Of a stretch of DNA of 6,825 nt, positions 1-5,931 are shown piece after piece (the stretch's first letter is position 1; each line of letters starts with the position of its first letter). The stretch spans positions 1-6,825 of the forward strand of contig CACXHC010000081.1 in assembly GCA_902767285.1 (NCBI GenBank), read 5' to 3'. Below the pieces are notes generated by a model that was not told the origin of the DNA, did no database searches, and was given only the letters and a program-made list of their open reading frames with translations. Origin of the DNA: an uncultured Ruminococcus sp. GTDB taxonomy: Bacteria > Bacillota > Clostridia > Oscillospirales > Acutalibacteraceae. The translations under genes were made by a program, and so were the position numbers.

Positions 1-67
1 ATGTTAACGCTGCGAGTGCAGCTGCTACCGTGCTTGTGATTACCATACCTTTGTTAAACTTTTTCAT
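1..67 (-). CDS. N-terminus of a secreted protein (signal peptide only, truncated by window edge)
   Basis: Only the first 22 codons are visible, read leftward from an ATG at 67-65. They encode MKKFNKGMVITSTVAAALAA followed by Leu-Thr, a classic Sec signal peptide start with a lysine-rich n-region and a hydrophobic Ala/Val core. The start is well supported: GGAGG lies at 76-80, eight bases upstream, and a good promoter lies at 140-168. The product is therefore exported or surface-attached, but nothing visible says what it does. The gene is divergent from rep, with the whole origin region between them. An operator-like palindrome across its promoter suggests regulation by a LacI-type repressor, which would fit a carbohydrate-related role. 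That last point is inference only. Confidence 0.75.
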   Translation of the reverse strand, partial: MKKFNKGMVITSTVAAALAALT

Positions 68-139
68 TGTGATTTCCTCCGTTTATTGAATTTTGATCTT
101 GTTTTTTGTTTTCGGAATTTGTTTTCCTTCCGTGATTAT

Positions 140-168
140 ATGATACCACTTTTACTTAAACGTTTCAA
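140..168 (-). promoter_or_regulatory. Promoter of the leftward secreted-protein gene
   Basis: Read on the minus strand, TTGAAA (168-163) is followed by a 17-base spacer and TATCAT (145-140), a good sigma-A promoter. An overlapping TATAAT (140-135) lies just downstream and could serve as an alternative -10. Transcription would start near 130-134, giving an untranslated leader of about 65 bases before the ATG at 67. Confidence 0.6.
156..168. promoter_or_regulatory. LacI-family operator-like palindrome over the -35 box
   Basis: On the minus strand, TTGAAACGTTTAA is a near-perfect dyad centred on CpG (AAACGTTT is fully symmetric). This resembles operators of LacI/GalR-family repressors, which typically have a central CG. 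It covers the -35 element of the 140-168 promoter, where a bound repressor would block RNA polymerase. The pattern is seen directly; the identity of the regulator is inferred. Confidence 0.4.
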
Positions 169-187
169 TATTCAATGTCTGCGGGGT

Positions 188-253
188 TTGTAGCAAAAGC
201 TACACTTACGAAGGTGATTGTAGCTTAATTTACGGACGGATTTGAAATTGTAG
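188..253. repeat. Three TTGTAG boxes at exact 30-bp spacing
   Basis: TTGTAG occurs at 188-193, 218-223 and 248-253, so successive copies are exactly 30 bp apart, close to three helical turns. The first two extend to TTGTAGC. The first sits in a small dyad, TGTAGC-AAAA-GCTACA (189-204), and the second is followed by a weaker inverted TTTAC. The boxes lie about 20 to 85 bp behind the -35 of the leftward promoter, so they could be phased activator sites for that gene. They are unlike the GTGAG iterons of the origin. Confidence 0.35.
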
Positions 254-370
254 AAAAAAGATGAAACTTCCGCTGCTGTAAAATAAGCTTGCCGATATCG
301 GTCATGAGCTATGGTTCATTCCGAAAAAAACGGATTTTTTGTTGTTGAAAAACCGCGGCAGCGGTTCTTT
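254..370. other. Non-coding stretch with a GC-rich hairpin at 351-366
   Basis: No plausible gene is visible here. The one clear structure is the inverted repeat AACCGC (351-356), loop GGCA, GCGGTT (361-366). On the minus strand it is followed by a short T run (GCGGTTTTTC), so it could be a weak terminator that shields the left-hand gene from transcription leaving the origin. A run of A, CGGA, then a run of T (324-340) lies beside it. The terminator role is uncertain. Confidence 0.3.
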
Positions 371-410
371 AAACACTTCTTATATATTTCTTTATATAAT
401 AAAGGAAGAA
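371..410. other. AT-rich stretch beside the iterons, candidate unwinding element
   Basis: This segment is almost entirely A and T, including TATATATTTC and TTTATATAATAAA, and directly abuts the first iteron. Iteron origins usually have an AT-rich region next to the initiator boxes where the duplex opens. A second AT-rich tract at 487-520 is a rival candidate. No recognisable DnaA box (TTATNCACA) was seen in either. Confidence 0.35.
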
Positions 411-454
411 AGGTGAGAAAAACTGCGATCTAAAGTGAGAAAAACTGCGATTTA
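411..454 (+). repeat. Two tandem 22-bp iterons
   Basis: Copies run 411-432 and 433-454. They share the core GTGAGAAAAACTGCGAT and differ at only two positions. A third start (AAGTGTG, 455-461) decays immediately. The period of 22 bp places each box on the same face of the helix. The core matches the first box of each 71-bp unit, but here the TTAAAC is replaced by AAAAAC. Confidence 0.8.
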
Positions 455-468
455 AAGTGTGTTGCCGA

Positions 469-498
469 TTGTTGCGTACTCACTTTAATTGTTATAAT
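469..498 (+). promoter_or_regulatory. Candidate second promoter inside the origin
   Basis: TTGTTG (469-474), an 18-base spacer and TATAAT (493-498) read rightward. An inverted CTCACTTT box (479-486) lies in the spacer, just as CTCACTT lies between the -35 and -10 of the proven-looking rep promoter at 704-732. A transcript from here would cross all three 71-bp units. The weak -35 keeps confidence modest. Confidence 0.35.
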
Positions 499-686
499 GT
501 TGATAATTTTATTCAGAAATGAAAGGTGAGTTAAACTGCGTGAAAAGTGAGCGATATGCTATTTAAAGCTCACTTTATTTGCGACATGATAAAAAGGTGA
601 GTCAAACTGCGCGAAAAGTGAGCAATGTACTATTTAAAGCTCACTTTATTTGCGGTATGATAAAAAGGCGAGTTAAACTGTGCAAA

Positions 687-717
687 AGGTGAGCGATAAT
701 GTATTGACAACTCACTT
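687..717. promoter_or_regulatory. Inverted-repeat operator across the rep promoter
   Basis: AGGTGAG (687-693) faces CTCACTT (711-717) across a spacer that contains the -35 hexamer TTGACA (704-709). The right arm sits between -35 and -10. Equivalent dyads in units 1 and 2 are perfect 9-bp arms with a 15-base spacer. In the Rep_3 family, initiator dimers typically repress rep through such a dyad, so this is the likely autoregulatory site. Confidence 0.55.
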
Positions 718-732
718 AATTTATGATATAAT
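704..732 (+). promoter_or_regulatory. rep promoter
   Basis: TTGACA (704-709), a 17-base spacer and TATAAT (727-732) match the sigma-A consensus perfectly. Transcription would start near 739, about 29 bases before the rep ATG. The promoter lies entirely inside the third 71-bp iteron unit, so initiator bound to the iterons would also govern its own synthesis. Confidence 0.85.
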
Positions 733-754
733 AAAAAACAGACCAAAACCTCAG

Positions 755-761
755 AAAGGAG
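755..761 (+). promoter_or_regulatory. Ribosome binding site of rep
   Basis: AAAGGAG lies six bases ahead of the ATG at 768. It fixes that ATG as the start. Confidence 0.8.
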
Positions 762-767
762 ATACTT

Positions 768-1769
768 ATGCCTAAATCTAATTACAATAAACTCGAAAGT
801 TACAGGGATCTGCCGTGCGATCTTGAAGAGCGAGCAGAAAACGCTTTGATCAGTGAACGACAAGTTGCTATTCGCAAGTCAAATAAACTGATAAGAGATT
901 TCACAGCAAACATGACTACGTCTCAGTTCAGACTTGCTAACTACATCATAGGAATCGCATATACACAAAATGAAGATCTTGAAGTCGAATTTAACATAAA
1001 GCGTTATTGTGAAATATGCGGCATTGATTATAAAAGCGGTTATAACTACAAACAAATAAAGACTGATGTCAAGAAATTAGCCGATAGGTCTCTATGGATC
1101 GAGACATTCAATGACCCTAACTGTTCTGTGTTGGTTCGTCTTATCAACAAGTTTTGGATATATCGTAATTCGGGTATCGTTAAGATACGGCTCGACGAAG
1201 ACGTTAAGCAATATATATCTGCTCTCGCAGAGCAATACAATGCTTACGGTCGGCTTTACACATCGTATGCGTTTTTGTATACGCTTCCCATGCGCTCCGT
1301 ATATTCTATGAGACTTTACGAATTGCTCAAATCATGGGCTGATGCCGAATGGTCGGAAGATGACGGTCATTATTGGACGATCGAACATTTACAGCAATTA
1401 CTCGGTGTGGATTACAAGCGTTACATTGATTTCCGACGTTTCGTTATTGACAAAGCCGTTGAAGAGATCAACGAATATACCGATCTCAATATAGCTATTG
1501 AACCCATCAGAGAAGGTCGGGTTTATAAATACATCAATTTCATTATTCAGCCAAAGACAGACCAAGCTATCATAAAAATTCAAAACGAGCTTAACAAATA
1601 TCTTGATTTTGAGAAAGATATTGAACGAGCCAAGCGCCGTGCAGCAAAGAGCAGTCTTCCTGCTAATGCCAACGATCAGACAACATTCGCGGGCTGCGAG
1701 GATATGCCCGAACCGCCTTTGCCCGATGAGCATAAATCAAAAAAGCCCGGCAGACCGCGAAAAAAATAA
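768..1769 (+). CDS. Rep_3-family (RepB/RepE-like) plasmid replication initiator
   Basis: This 333-residue protein should bind the iterons at 411-737 and load the replication machinery. The sequence follows the family's two winged-helix layout. The first domain begins near residue 33 with the hallmark AIRKSNKLI and continues to about 150, including CEICGIDYKSGYNYKQIK. The second spans about 170-262, with YSMRLYELLKSW, YWTIEHLQQLLGV and FRRFVIDKAVEEINEYTDL, then a beta segment ending YINFII. Length is typical, apart from a charged tail (about 263-333) ending KKPGRPRKK, which resembles an AT-hook. A strong RBS and a consensus promoter inside the last iteron unit support the start and imply autoregulation. 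The gene ends at a two-way terminator and converges on the peptidase gene. Family assignment is confident; the exact subgroup and host range are not. Confidence 0.9.
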   Translation: MPKSNYNKLESYRDLPCDLEERAENALISERQVAIRKSNKLIRDFTANMTTSQFRLANYIIGIAYTQNEDLEVEFNIKRYCEICGIDYKSGYNYKQIKTDVKKLADRSLWIETFNDPNCSVLVRLINKFWIYRNSGIVKIRLDEDVKQYISALAEQYNAYGRLYTSYAFLYTLPMRSVYSMRLYELLKSWADAEWSEDDGHYWTIEHLQQLLGVDYKRYIDFRRFVIDKAVEEINEYTDLNIAIEPIREGRVYKYINFIIQPKTDQAIIKIQNELNKYLDFEKDIERAKRRAAKSSLPANANDQTTFAGCEDMPEPPLPDEHKSKKPGRPRKK

Positions 1770-1860
1770 ATCATGTTTAAAAAGCATTTTCGAGTTTGAG
1801 AGGCAAAATCCATTTCCGAAAGCAGGATACGGGCAGACATTACTCCTATTTTGCAGCATA

Positions 1861-1909
1861 ATAAAAAACAGCGGCTTTGCAGGATACGCAAAGCCGCTGT
1901 GCTTTTGTT
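1861..1909. terminator. Two-way rho-independent terminator between rep and the peptidase gene
   Basis: A perfect 13-bp stem, ACAGCGGCTTTGC (1868-1880) with GCAAAGCCGCTGT (1888-1900), encloses a 7-base loop. Rightward it is followed by GCTTTTGTTATTT, ending rep transcripts about 100 bases after the stop. Leftward it is followed by a longer U-tract (TTTTTTATT), ending the peptidase mRNA about 40 bases after its stop. It insulates two convergent genes. Confidence 0.9.
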
Positions 1910-1938
1910 ATTTCGGATATCGGCTTATGCCCATATCA

Positions 1939-4900
1939 TCAGGATACCGTTACGGACTGTGAAGAGCCGTATTTGCTGTAAACGGGTTCTCCGTCTATTA
2001 TCTTGTATGCTCTTACAAAAACGTTCAAGCGTTTTCCGGATTTCAGACCTGTGATCTTAATTGACGAATCGCTGCCGGCTGCGCTGAATGTTTCGGTGCT
2101 TCTTACAAAGCCGTTGCTTCTTGTAGTATACAGAAGTATCTCATAGCCGTCCACAGAGCCTTCGTTTACCCAGCTCAGATCAATGGTCCCGGCAGTATCC
2201 GACGATGCGGATTCGATCTTTACCTTCGCGGGAATGATGATATATTCGCCCGTCAGCGTTCCGGTGAACTGTCCGATGCCGTTGATCTTGAAGGTCGCCT
2301 TTCCGGGCTCGACCGCGTTTTCAAAGGTCAGCTCGTAATGTGTGCCTTCGGTGAGCAGTTTATTGCGATAAGCTACTTTCAGTTCGGGGGTCACGGTGCT
2401 GCCCGTATAGTACAGCTTTTTGTTTGAAATGCGGTACTCTGCTTTGGAAATATCTACCTGCAAGGCGGGTATCGCTTCTGTTTGTATTTTACCGCAGTGC
2501 ATACAAACGCGGATCTTTTTGCCTTCTTTGGTCGTAGTCGGTTTCCGTGTTACTATCCATTCGCCGAATTCATGACCGGTCGGTTCGATATCTTCGATCT
2601 TCTTTTCGCCGCAGACAGAGCATTTATATTCTGCCTTGCCTTTTTTCGTGCAGGTAGCGGCTTTGGTTCTCTTAAGCTCGAACGAATGAGGGCAGATTAT
2701 CGTGTAATCGGCTGTGACAATGCCCAAATAGTTGCCGATGCCCACTATCTTTACCTGCGCCGGTCCGAGATCGATACTGCCGTCATAAAACAGATTGTAG
2801 TCAACGCCTTCTTCAAGTACCTTTTCGCCTAAGGTCACGACTACTTCGGGCTTCTGCTCGGTTCCGTCGTAAACAGCTTCACCGATCTTCACATCTGCAC
2901 TTTCGATCAATCGAACCACATTGCCTTTTTCGGCTTCCGCGTCTGCCTTGATTATCTCATCGTCCAAATAATGTATAACGCCATAGATATCTTCATAATG
3001 ATAATCAAGTTCAAAATAATTATCCGAGATCTCCGAATAATCCGCAATATCAATTGAAAGACCCCAAACATCCTTTGTATTGTCGATCTTTATGAAGCTG
3101 CTGACCGGAACGGTGTGGATATTTCCGTTGGTGTCGTAGAACTTCGCACCGGGAGCAAAATAAGCGTCTTCCCATATCTCGGAGTTAAAATCGTACATGA
3201 AATAGCGGAGTTCATTTTTATCATAGATATACAGTGAAGTGAATGTCAGTCCGTCGCCGCTTTCATTGACGTCAAATTTTATCGCCGCATCTACGTATTC
3301 TCCGTCTTTTTTGATAACTATCGGAATATATCCCGTGTCATAGGTATCATCATAAAATATTACATCCATGATATGCTGCTTGCCGGTGTCATCGATCATT
3401 GTCAAGGAAATAGGCTTCTGTTCCGGCAATAAGCATGAAAAATGATCCTGCGAGTAAAGATTCATGTAAGTCCGGGTGATGTCTTCGCCGAAATCGCCTA
3501 TTTTGTCGCTTATATCTGCTCCGCCTTTCTCGGTGTACATTCTCATATACAGATCGTAAGGGAACAGCTCTTCAAGATCTTTATGCTCGCCGTAGAAATT
3601 ATCTACTATTATCTGAAGATCGCTCTTGTAATCGTTGTCAAGCCTCATATATATGCTGGAGCTTATCGACGCGATCGCTCTTGCGGGGCAATTTTTGAAA
3701 TCTACACGGTAATAATACAGATAATCCTCGTCCGAAATTATCTTTTTTGCAGATATATCGTCGGATGCCGCATAATCCTTCTGCTGCTGTGCGATAAGAG
3801 CGGAAATATATCTGTAACCGTCCTCGCGGCTGCCGAATTCGCCTGTCTTTACAAGGGAATCTATCAGCTTTTCGATAGCTTCGTCCCAACACTCGTTCTG
3901 CGTGTTCAGATAAGTTTTTACCGTTTCGATATTGATCGTTTCAACGCCTTCGCTTTTAAGAGTCGATGCAGCTCTTCCGATCATGCTTATCAGCTTGTAA
4001 TATCCCGCAGCGTTCATACGCTTTATCAGACGGGCTTTGACGTCGCTGTCTTCGGAAGTATTTACGGCGGACTCAAGCTCATCAAGAAAATATCCCGTGT
4101 CTCTCAGATTCTCGGAATATTTGGCATCGCATAAATAAATGCTCAATCCGGTAGGAGATACGGCTGTAAGTCCGTTCTCGTCAGGCTCGATCAGCTCGCC
4201 GTCAAGACCTCTGATACTGTTGACGGAAAATTTTCTTACATAATCAGCCGAACAGGCAGAATATATAACGTCGTCGCCGCTGCCGTCCTGATCGTTCAGA
4301 ACGCTCAATATCTCCTTTGCCGCGGCGGTATACGAGTTCTCGCGAGACATATATTCTTCTTCGGTGACATTTGAGACCTCGATTCTGGGTGCGCTGAACG
4401 TTCCCGCAAGACCGCCCAGATCAAACAGACTAATGTTTCCATATTCTATCATATAATTCAGCGCACGGAACTCGTCATAAAAATTGAGATTTTCGTTGAG
4501 CCTGCCGGGATTTTTTGCTTCGCTTATAAGAATATCGTCAAATTTCGCGATCTTGTCTGCCAGACGCTTTTTGTAATTTTCGGTATTGATGACTGACAGC
4601 GTAGCCTCAGCGGATCTGCCGTAGGTTTTTTCATCATAGCTGATAAAGTTGTCTGCCAGACTCTTTCCTATCTCAAATCCGTTCATCGAAGGATTTTTGC
4701 GGATATTGTTAAAAACGGGAGTCAGATACTGACCGGGTGCAAATTCTGAATCGCTCGACAGCACCAAATTATCCGCAAAATCGTATAATGACGTAACGAT
4801 CTCGACGCTCGCCATAAGACAGGCATCAATGTCGATTATTTCAAACTTCTGTCCGTCGTTTTTTAATGCTGTGTTGTCAAAGGCTTCTATCATATCAGTC

Positions 4901-5502
4901 AGAGATAAGTTATAGTCCTCTTCTTCTTCAAAACGCTCATCCCAGCCGAAGCCGTTGACGGGTCCGCCGCCGTGATCCCACATTATGATATCGTAGTAAT
5001 CGGATTTATAATTATCATAGCAATAATCTATAAATCCCGTCAGAGCCGCGGGCTGCCCCATAAGAGCGTCTTCAAATCCGGGAAGACCTTCCGGCTCAAG
5101 CAGAATCATCTTTCCGTGTTTTTCGCCGCTTTTTCTGCCTTCGAGTTTCCAAACCTGATTCAGATGCGGGTCTATCGAATCGGCTCCTTCAAGATATTCC
5201 GCGTCGGTATGCCATTCTTTCGAGCCACAGGTCACAGCGATGATATTTACATTTTCATCGTATTTCGCATCCATGCAGTCGATCAGTTTTTGGGTCACGA
5301 AGCCGCTGTTTGTTTCAAGATTGGCACCGACCAAAAAGAGCATGATCGTTCGCGTCGTGGGTTCTGATTTTCGGACAATTGATTTTGATCCATTCGACTG
5401 CGTTTCTTCAGCGCTTGCTTCGACAGAAAAAGCTCCTGCCGTGTTCAGCGCCGTCAGCAGCGAAAGAACCATGCCTGCGATCAGTTTTTTGCAGTTTTTC
5501 AT
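1939..5502 (-). CDS. Secreted clostripain-like (family C11) cysteine peptidase with mosaic C-terminus
   Basis: The 1187-residue product begins with a signal peptide (lysines, then a hydrophobic core at about 8-25, probable cleavage after ASA near 31). A C11 peptidase domain spans about 50-460. The expected catalytic dyad is visible: His177 in MWDHGGGPVNGFGWDE and Cys228 in IDIDACLMAS. Family members are extracellular and often cleave after basic residues, but this specificity is unproven. Residues about 465-860 are unrecognised. Two related beta modules follow (about 865-935 and 1015-1090, with YDGTEQKPEVVVT and YYTGSTVTPELKV), flanking a CxxC zinc-ribbon-like pair (CSVCG at 961, CMHCG at 1000). 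An FN3-like domain (about 1092-1187) ends the chain. No dockerin or LPXTG anchor is seen. The start has GGAGGA at 5517-5512. It is a separate transcription unit with a long leader. Confidence 0.9.
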   Translation of the reverse strand: MKNCKKLIAGMVLSLLTALNTAGAFSVEASAEETQSNGSKSIVRKSEPTTRTIMLFLVGANLETNSGFVTQKLIDCMDAKYDENVNIIAVTCGSKEWHTDAEYLEGADSIDPHLNQVWKLEGRKSGEKHGKMILLEPEGLPGFEDALMGQPAALTGFIDYCYDNYKSDYYDIIMWDHGGGPVNGFGWDERFEEEEDYNLSLTDMIEAFDNTALKNDGQKFEIIDIDACLMASVEIVTSLYDFADNLVLSSDSEFAPGQYLTPVFNNIRKNPSMNGFEIGKSLADNFISYDEKTYGRSAEATLSVINTENYKKRLADKIAKFDDILISEAKNPGRLNENLNFYDEFRALNYMIEYGNISLFDLGGLAGTFSAPRIEVSNVTEEEYMSRENSYTAAAKEILSVLNDQDGSGDDVIYSACSADYVRKFSVNSIRGLDGELIEPDENGLTAVSPTGLSIYLCDAKYSENLRDTGYFLDELESAVNTSEDSDVKARLIKRMNAAGYYKLISMIGRAASTLKSEGVETINIETVKTYLNTQNECWDEAIEKLIDSLVKTGEFGSREDGYRYISALIAQQQKDYAASDDISAKKIISDEDYLYYYRVDFKNCPARAIASISSSIYMRLDNDYKSDLQIIVDNFYGEHKDLEELFPYDLYMRMYTEKGGADISDKIGDFGEDITRTYMNLYSQDHFSCLLPEQKPISLTMIDDTGKQHIMDVIFYDDTYDTGYIPIVIKKDGEYVDAAIKFDVNESGDGLTFTSLYIYDKNELRYFMYDFNSEIWEDAYFAPGAKFYDTNGNIHTVPVSSFIKIDNTKDVWGLSIDIADYSEISDNYFELDYHYEDIYGVIHYLDDEIIKADAEAEKGNVVRLIESADVKIGEAVYDGTEQKPEVVVTLGEKVLEEGVDYNLFYDGSIDLGPAQVKIVGIGNYLGIVTADYTIICPHSFELKRTKAATCTKKGKAEYKCSVCGEKKIEDIEPTGHEFGEWIVTRKPTTTKEGKKIRVCMHCGKIQTEAIPALQVDISKAEYRISNKKLYYTGSTVTPELKVAYRNKLLTEGTHYELTFENAVEPGKATFKINGIGQFTGTLTGEYIIIPAKVKIESASSDTAGTIDLSWVNEGSVDGYEILLYTTRSNGFVRSTETFSAAGSDSSIKITGLKSGKRLNVFVRAYKIIDGEPVYSKYGSSQSVTVS

Positions 5503-5716
5503 GTATTCTTTTCCTCCTCATTAAAATTTTTTGAACGTCTTTTTCGGACATTCACGCTGTCATAACCGAGGATCGGCTTTTGCTTTCTCATTGAAAAAAG
5601 CCGAAGCCGCTCCCTGAAATATATATGATCGCCCCCCTTTCGCTTTCCGAAGCTCATTTAAACGGAAAGCATTATTGACTTGGTTCACATTTATTTAACC
5701 TTATTGTTTTGATACA
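5503..5716 (-). promoter_or_regulatory. Long structured 5' leader of the peptidase gene
   Basis: From the predicted start near 5716, the mRNA leader is about 214 nt and contains two clear hairpins. The first pairs GCTTTCCG with CGGAAAGC (5663-5670 with 5642-5649, 8 bp). The second pairs TCGGCTTTT with AAAAGCCGA (5604-5596 with 5581-5573, 9 bp). A GGGGGG run (5637-5632) lies between them. Alternative pairings exist, including GGC-UUCG-GCU followed by a U run, and CCGA-UCC-UCGG just after the second hairpin. This could be a switchable leader, but it matches no riboswitch class I can name. No gene is visible in this stretch. Confidence 0.35.
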
Positions 5717-5722
5717 TACACA

Positions 5723-5751
5723 ATTATATCATATTATTTGACAAAATTCAA
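5723..5751 (-). promoter_or_regulatory. Proximal promoter of the peptidase gene
   Basis: On the minus strand, TTGAAT (5751-5746), a 17-base spacer and TATAAT (5728-5723) form a strong promoter. The -10 is extended (TGATATAAT). It lies in a very AT-rich stretch (about 5690-5800). Confidence 0.7.
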
Positions 5752-5791
5752 TAGAAAATCAATTTTCTTTAATATACAATTATCATGAAAT

Positions 5792-5821
5792 ATAATATCT
5801 TAAAGCAGCTCGCTTTGTCAA
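5792..5821 (-). promoter_or_regulatory. Possible distal promoter of the peptidase gene with a dyad in its spacer
   Basis: On the minus strand, a consensus TTGACA (5821-5816) is followed by an 18-base spacer and TATTAT (5797-5792). The spacer holds the imperfect dyad AAAGCGAGCTGCTTT (5816-5802), a possible operator. If used, it would add about 70 nt to the leader. Confidence 0.4.
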
Positions 5822-5863
5822 AATGCACAAGAGGCAGCCGCGGATCAGTGAGAACACACCAAA

Positions 5864-5888
5864 ACACCGCCTGCATAACAGACGGTGT
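5864..5888 (-). terminator. Terminator of the right-hand gene
   Basis: Read leftward, ACACCG (5888-5883) plus CTG pairs with CAG plus CGGTGT (5869-5864) around a small loop, with one internal A/C mismatch. TTTT follows at once. It lies about 45 bases past the stop at 5932 and separates that gene from the peptidase promoters. The U-tract is short, so termination may be partial. Confidence 0.55.
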
Positions 5889-5931
5889 CAAGGAGAAAAT
5901 CACTATATAAATTAAGTTGAGTTCCTGATTA

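Larger units (their letters stand above)
411..737 (+). other. Iteron-type origin of replication
   Basis: Just upstream of an initiator gene, the box G(G/A)TGAGNNAAACTGCG occurs five times in direct orientation, starting at 412, 434, 525, 596 and 667 (the last as GGCGAG..ACTGTG). Shorter direct GTGAGC boxes lie at 547, 618 and 689, and inverted CTCACTT boxes at 479, 569, 640 and 711. Clustered direct repeats next to rep are the hallmark of Rep_3/RepE-type origins, where monomeric initiator binds iterons to start replication and dimers bind inverted repeats to repress rep. The binding assignments are inferred from that family. Confidence 0.8.
525..737 (+). repeat. Three contiguous 71-bp composite iteron units
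   Basis: Units span 525-595, 596-666 and 667-737 with no gap. By hand alignment, units 1 and 2 differ at 7 of 71 positions and unit 3 differs from unit 1 at about 16. Each unit contains a direct box GGTGAGTTAAACTGCG, a second direct box AAGTGAGC 21 bp later, and an inverted GCTCACTTT. The second direct box and the inverted box form a dyad (544-552 with 568-576; 615-623 with 639-647; about 687-693 with 711-717). Each unit ends in ATGATAAAAA or a close variant. Most changes in unit 3 fall where the rep promoter hexamers lie. Confidence 0.9.

Noticed and set aside
525..737. CRISPR-like regularity of the repeats
   Set aside because: The whole 71-bp unit is repeated with no unique spacers, and it sits directly upstream of a replication initiator, so iterons explain it.
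630..863. Leftward 77-codon open frame
   Set aside because: It overlaps the iterons, rep promoter and rep start on the opposite strand, has no ribosome binding site, and is low complexity. It is a shadow.
1823..1947. CAGGATAC present three times (1823, 1880, 1940) around the end of rep
   Set aside because: One copy is the terminator loop and one is peptidase coding sequence. The spacings (57 and 60 bp) are unequal and there is no further shared sequence, so chance is likely.
1939..2220. Dockerin or LPXTG anchor at the end of the peptidase
   Set aside because: The last residues form an FN3-like domain ending SSQSVTVS. There are no calcium-binding dockerin repeats and no sorting motif.
3442..4134. 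Rightward 230-codon open frame inside the peptidase gene
   Set aside because: It is antisense to a well-supported coding frame, has no ribosome binding site or promoter, and its composition is that of a reversed coding strand.
5240..5524. Rightward 94-codon open frame opposite the peptidase signal peptide
   Set aside because: It overlaps the clearly coding N-terminus and the peptidase ribosome binding site, and shows no recognisable protein features.
5503..5716. Leader as a c-di-GMP, c-di-AMP, PreQ1 or similar known riboswitch
   Set aside because: The hairpins and G-run did not match the conserved cores I know for these classes, so no class was assigned.
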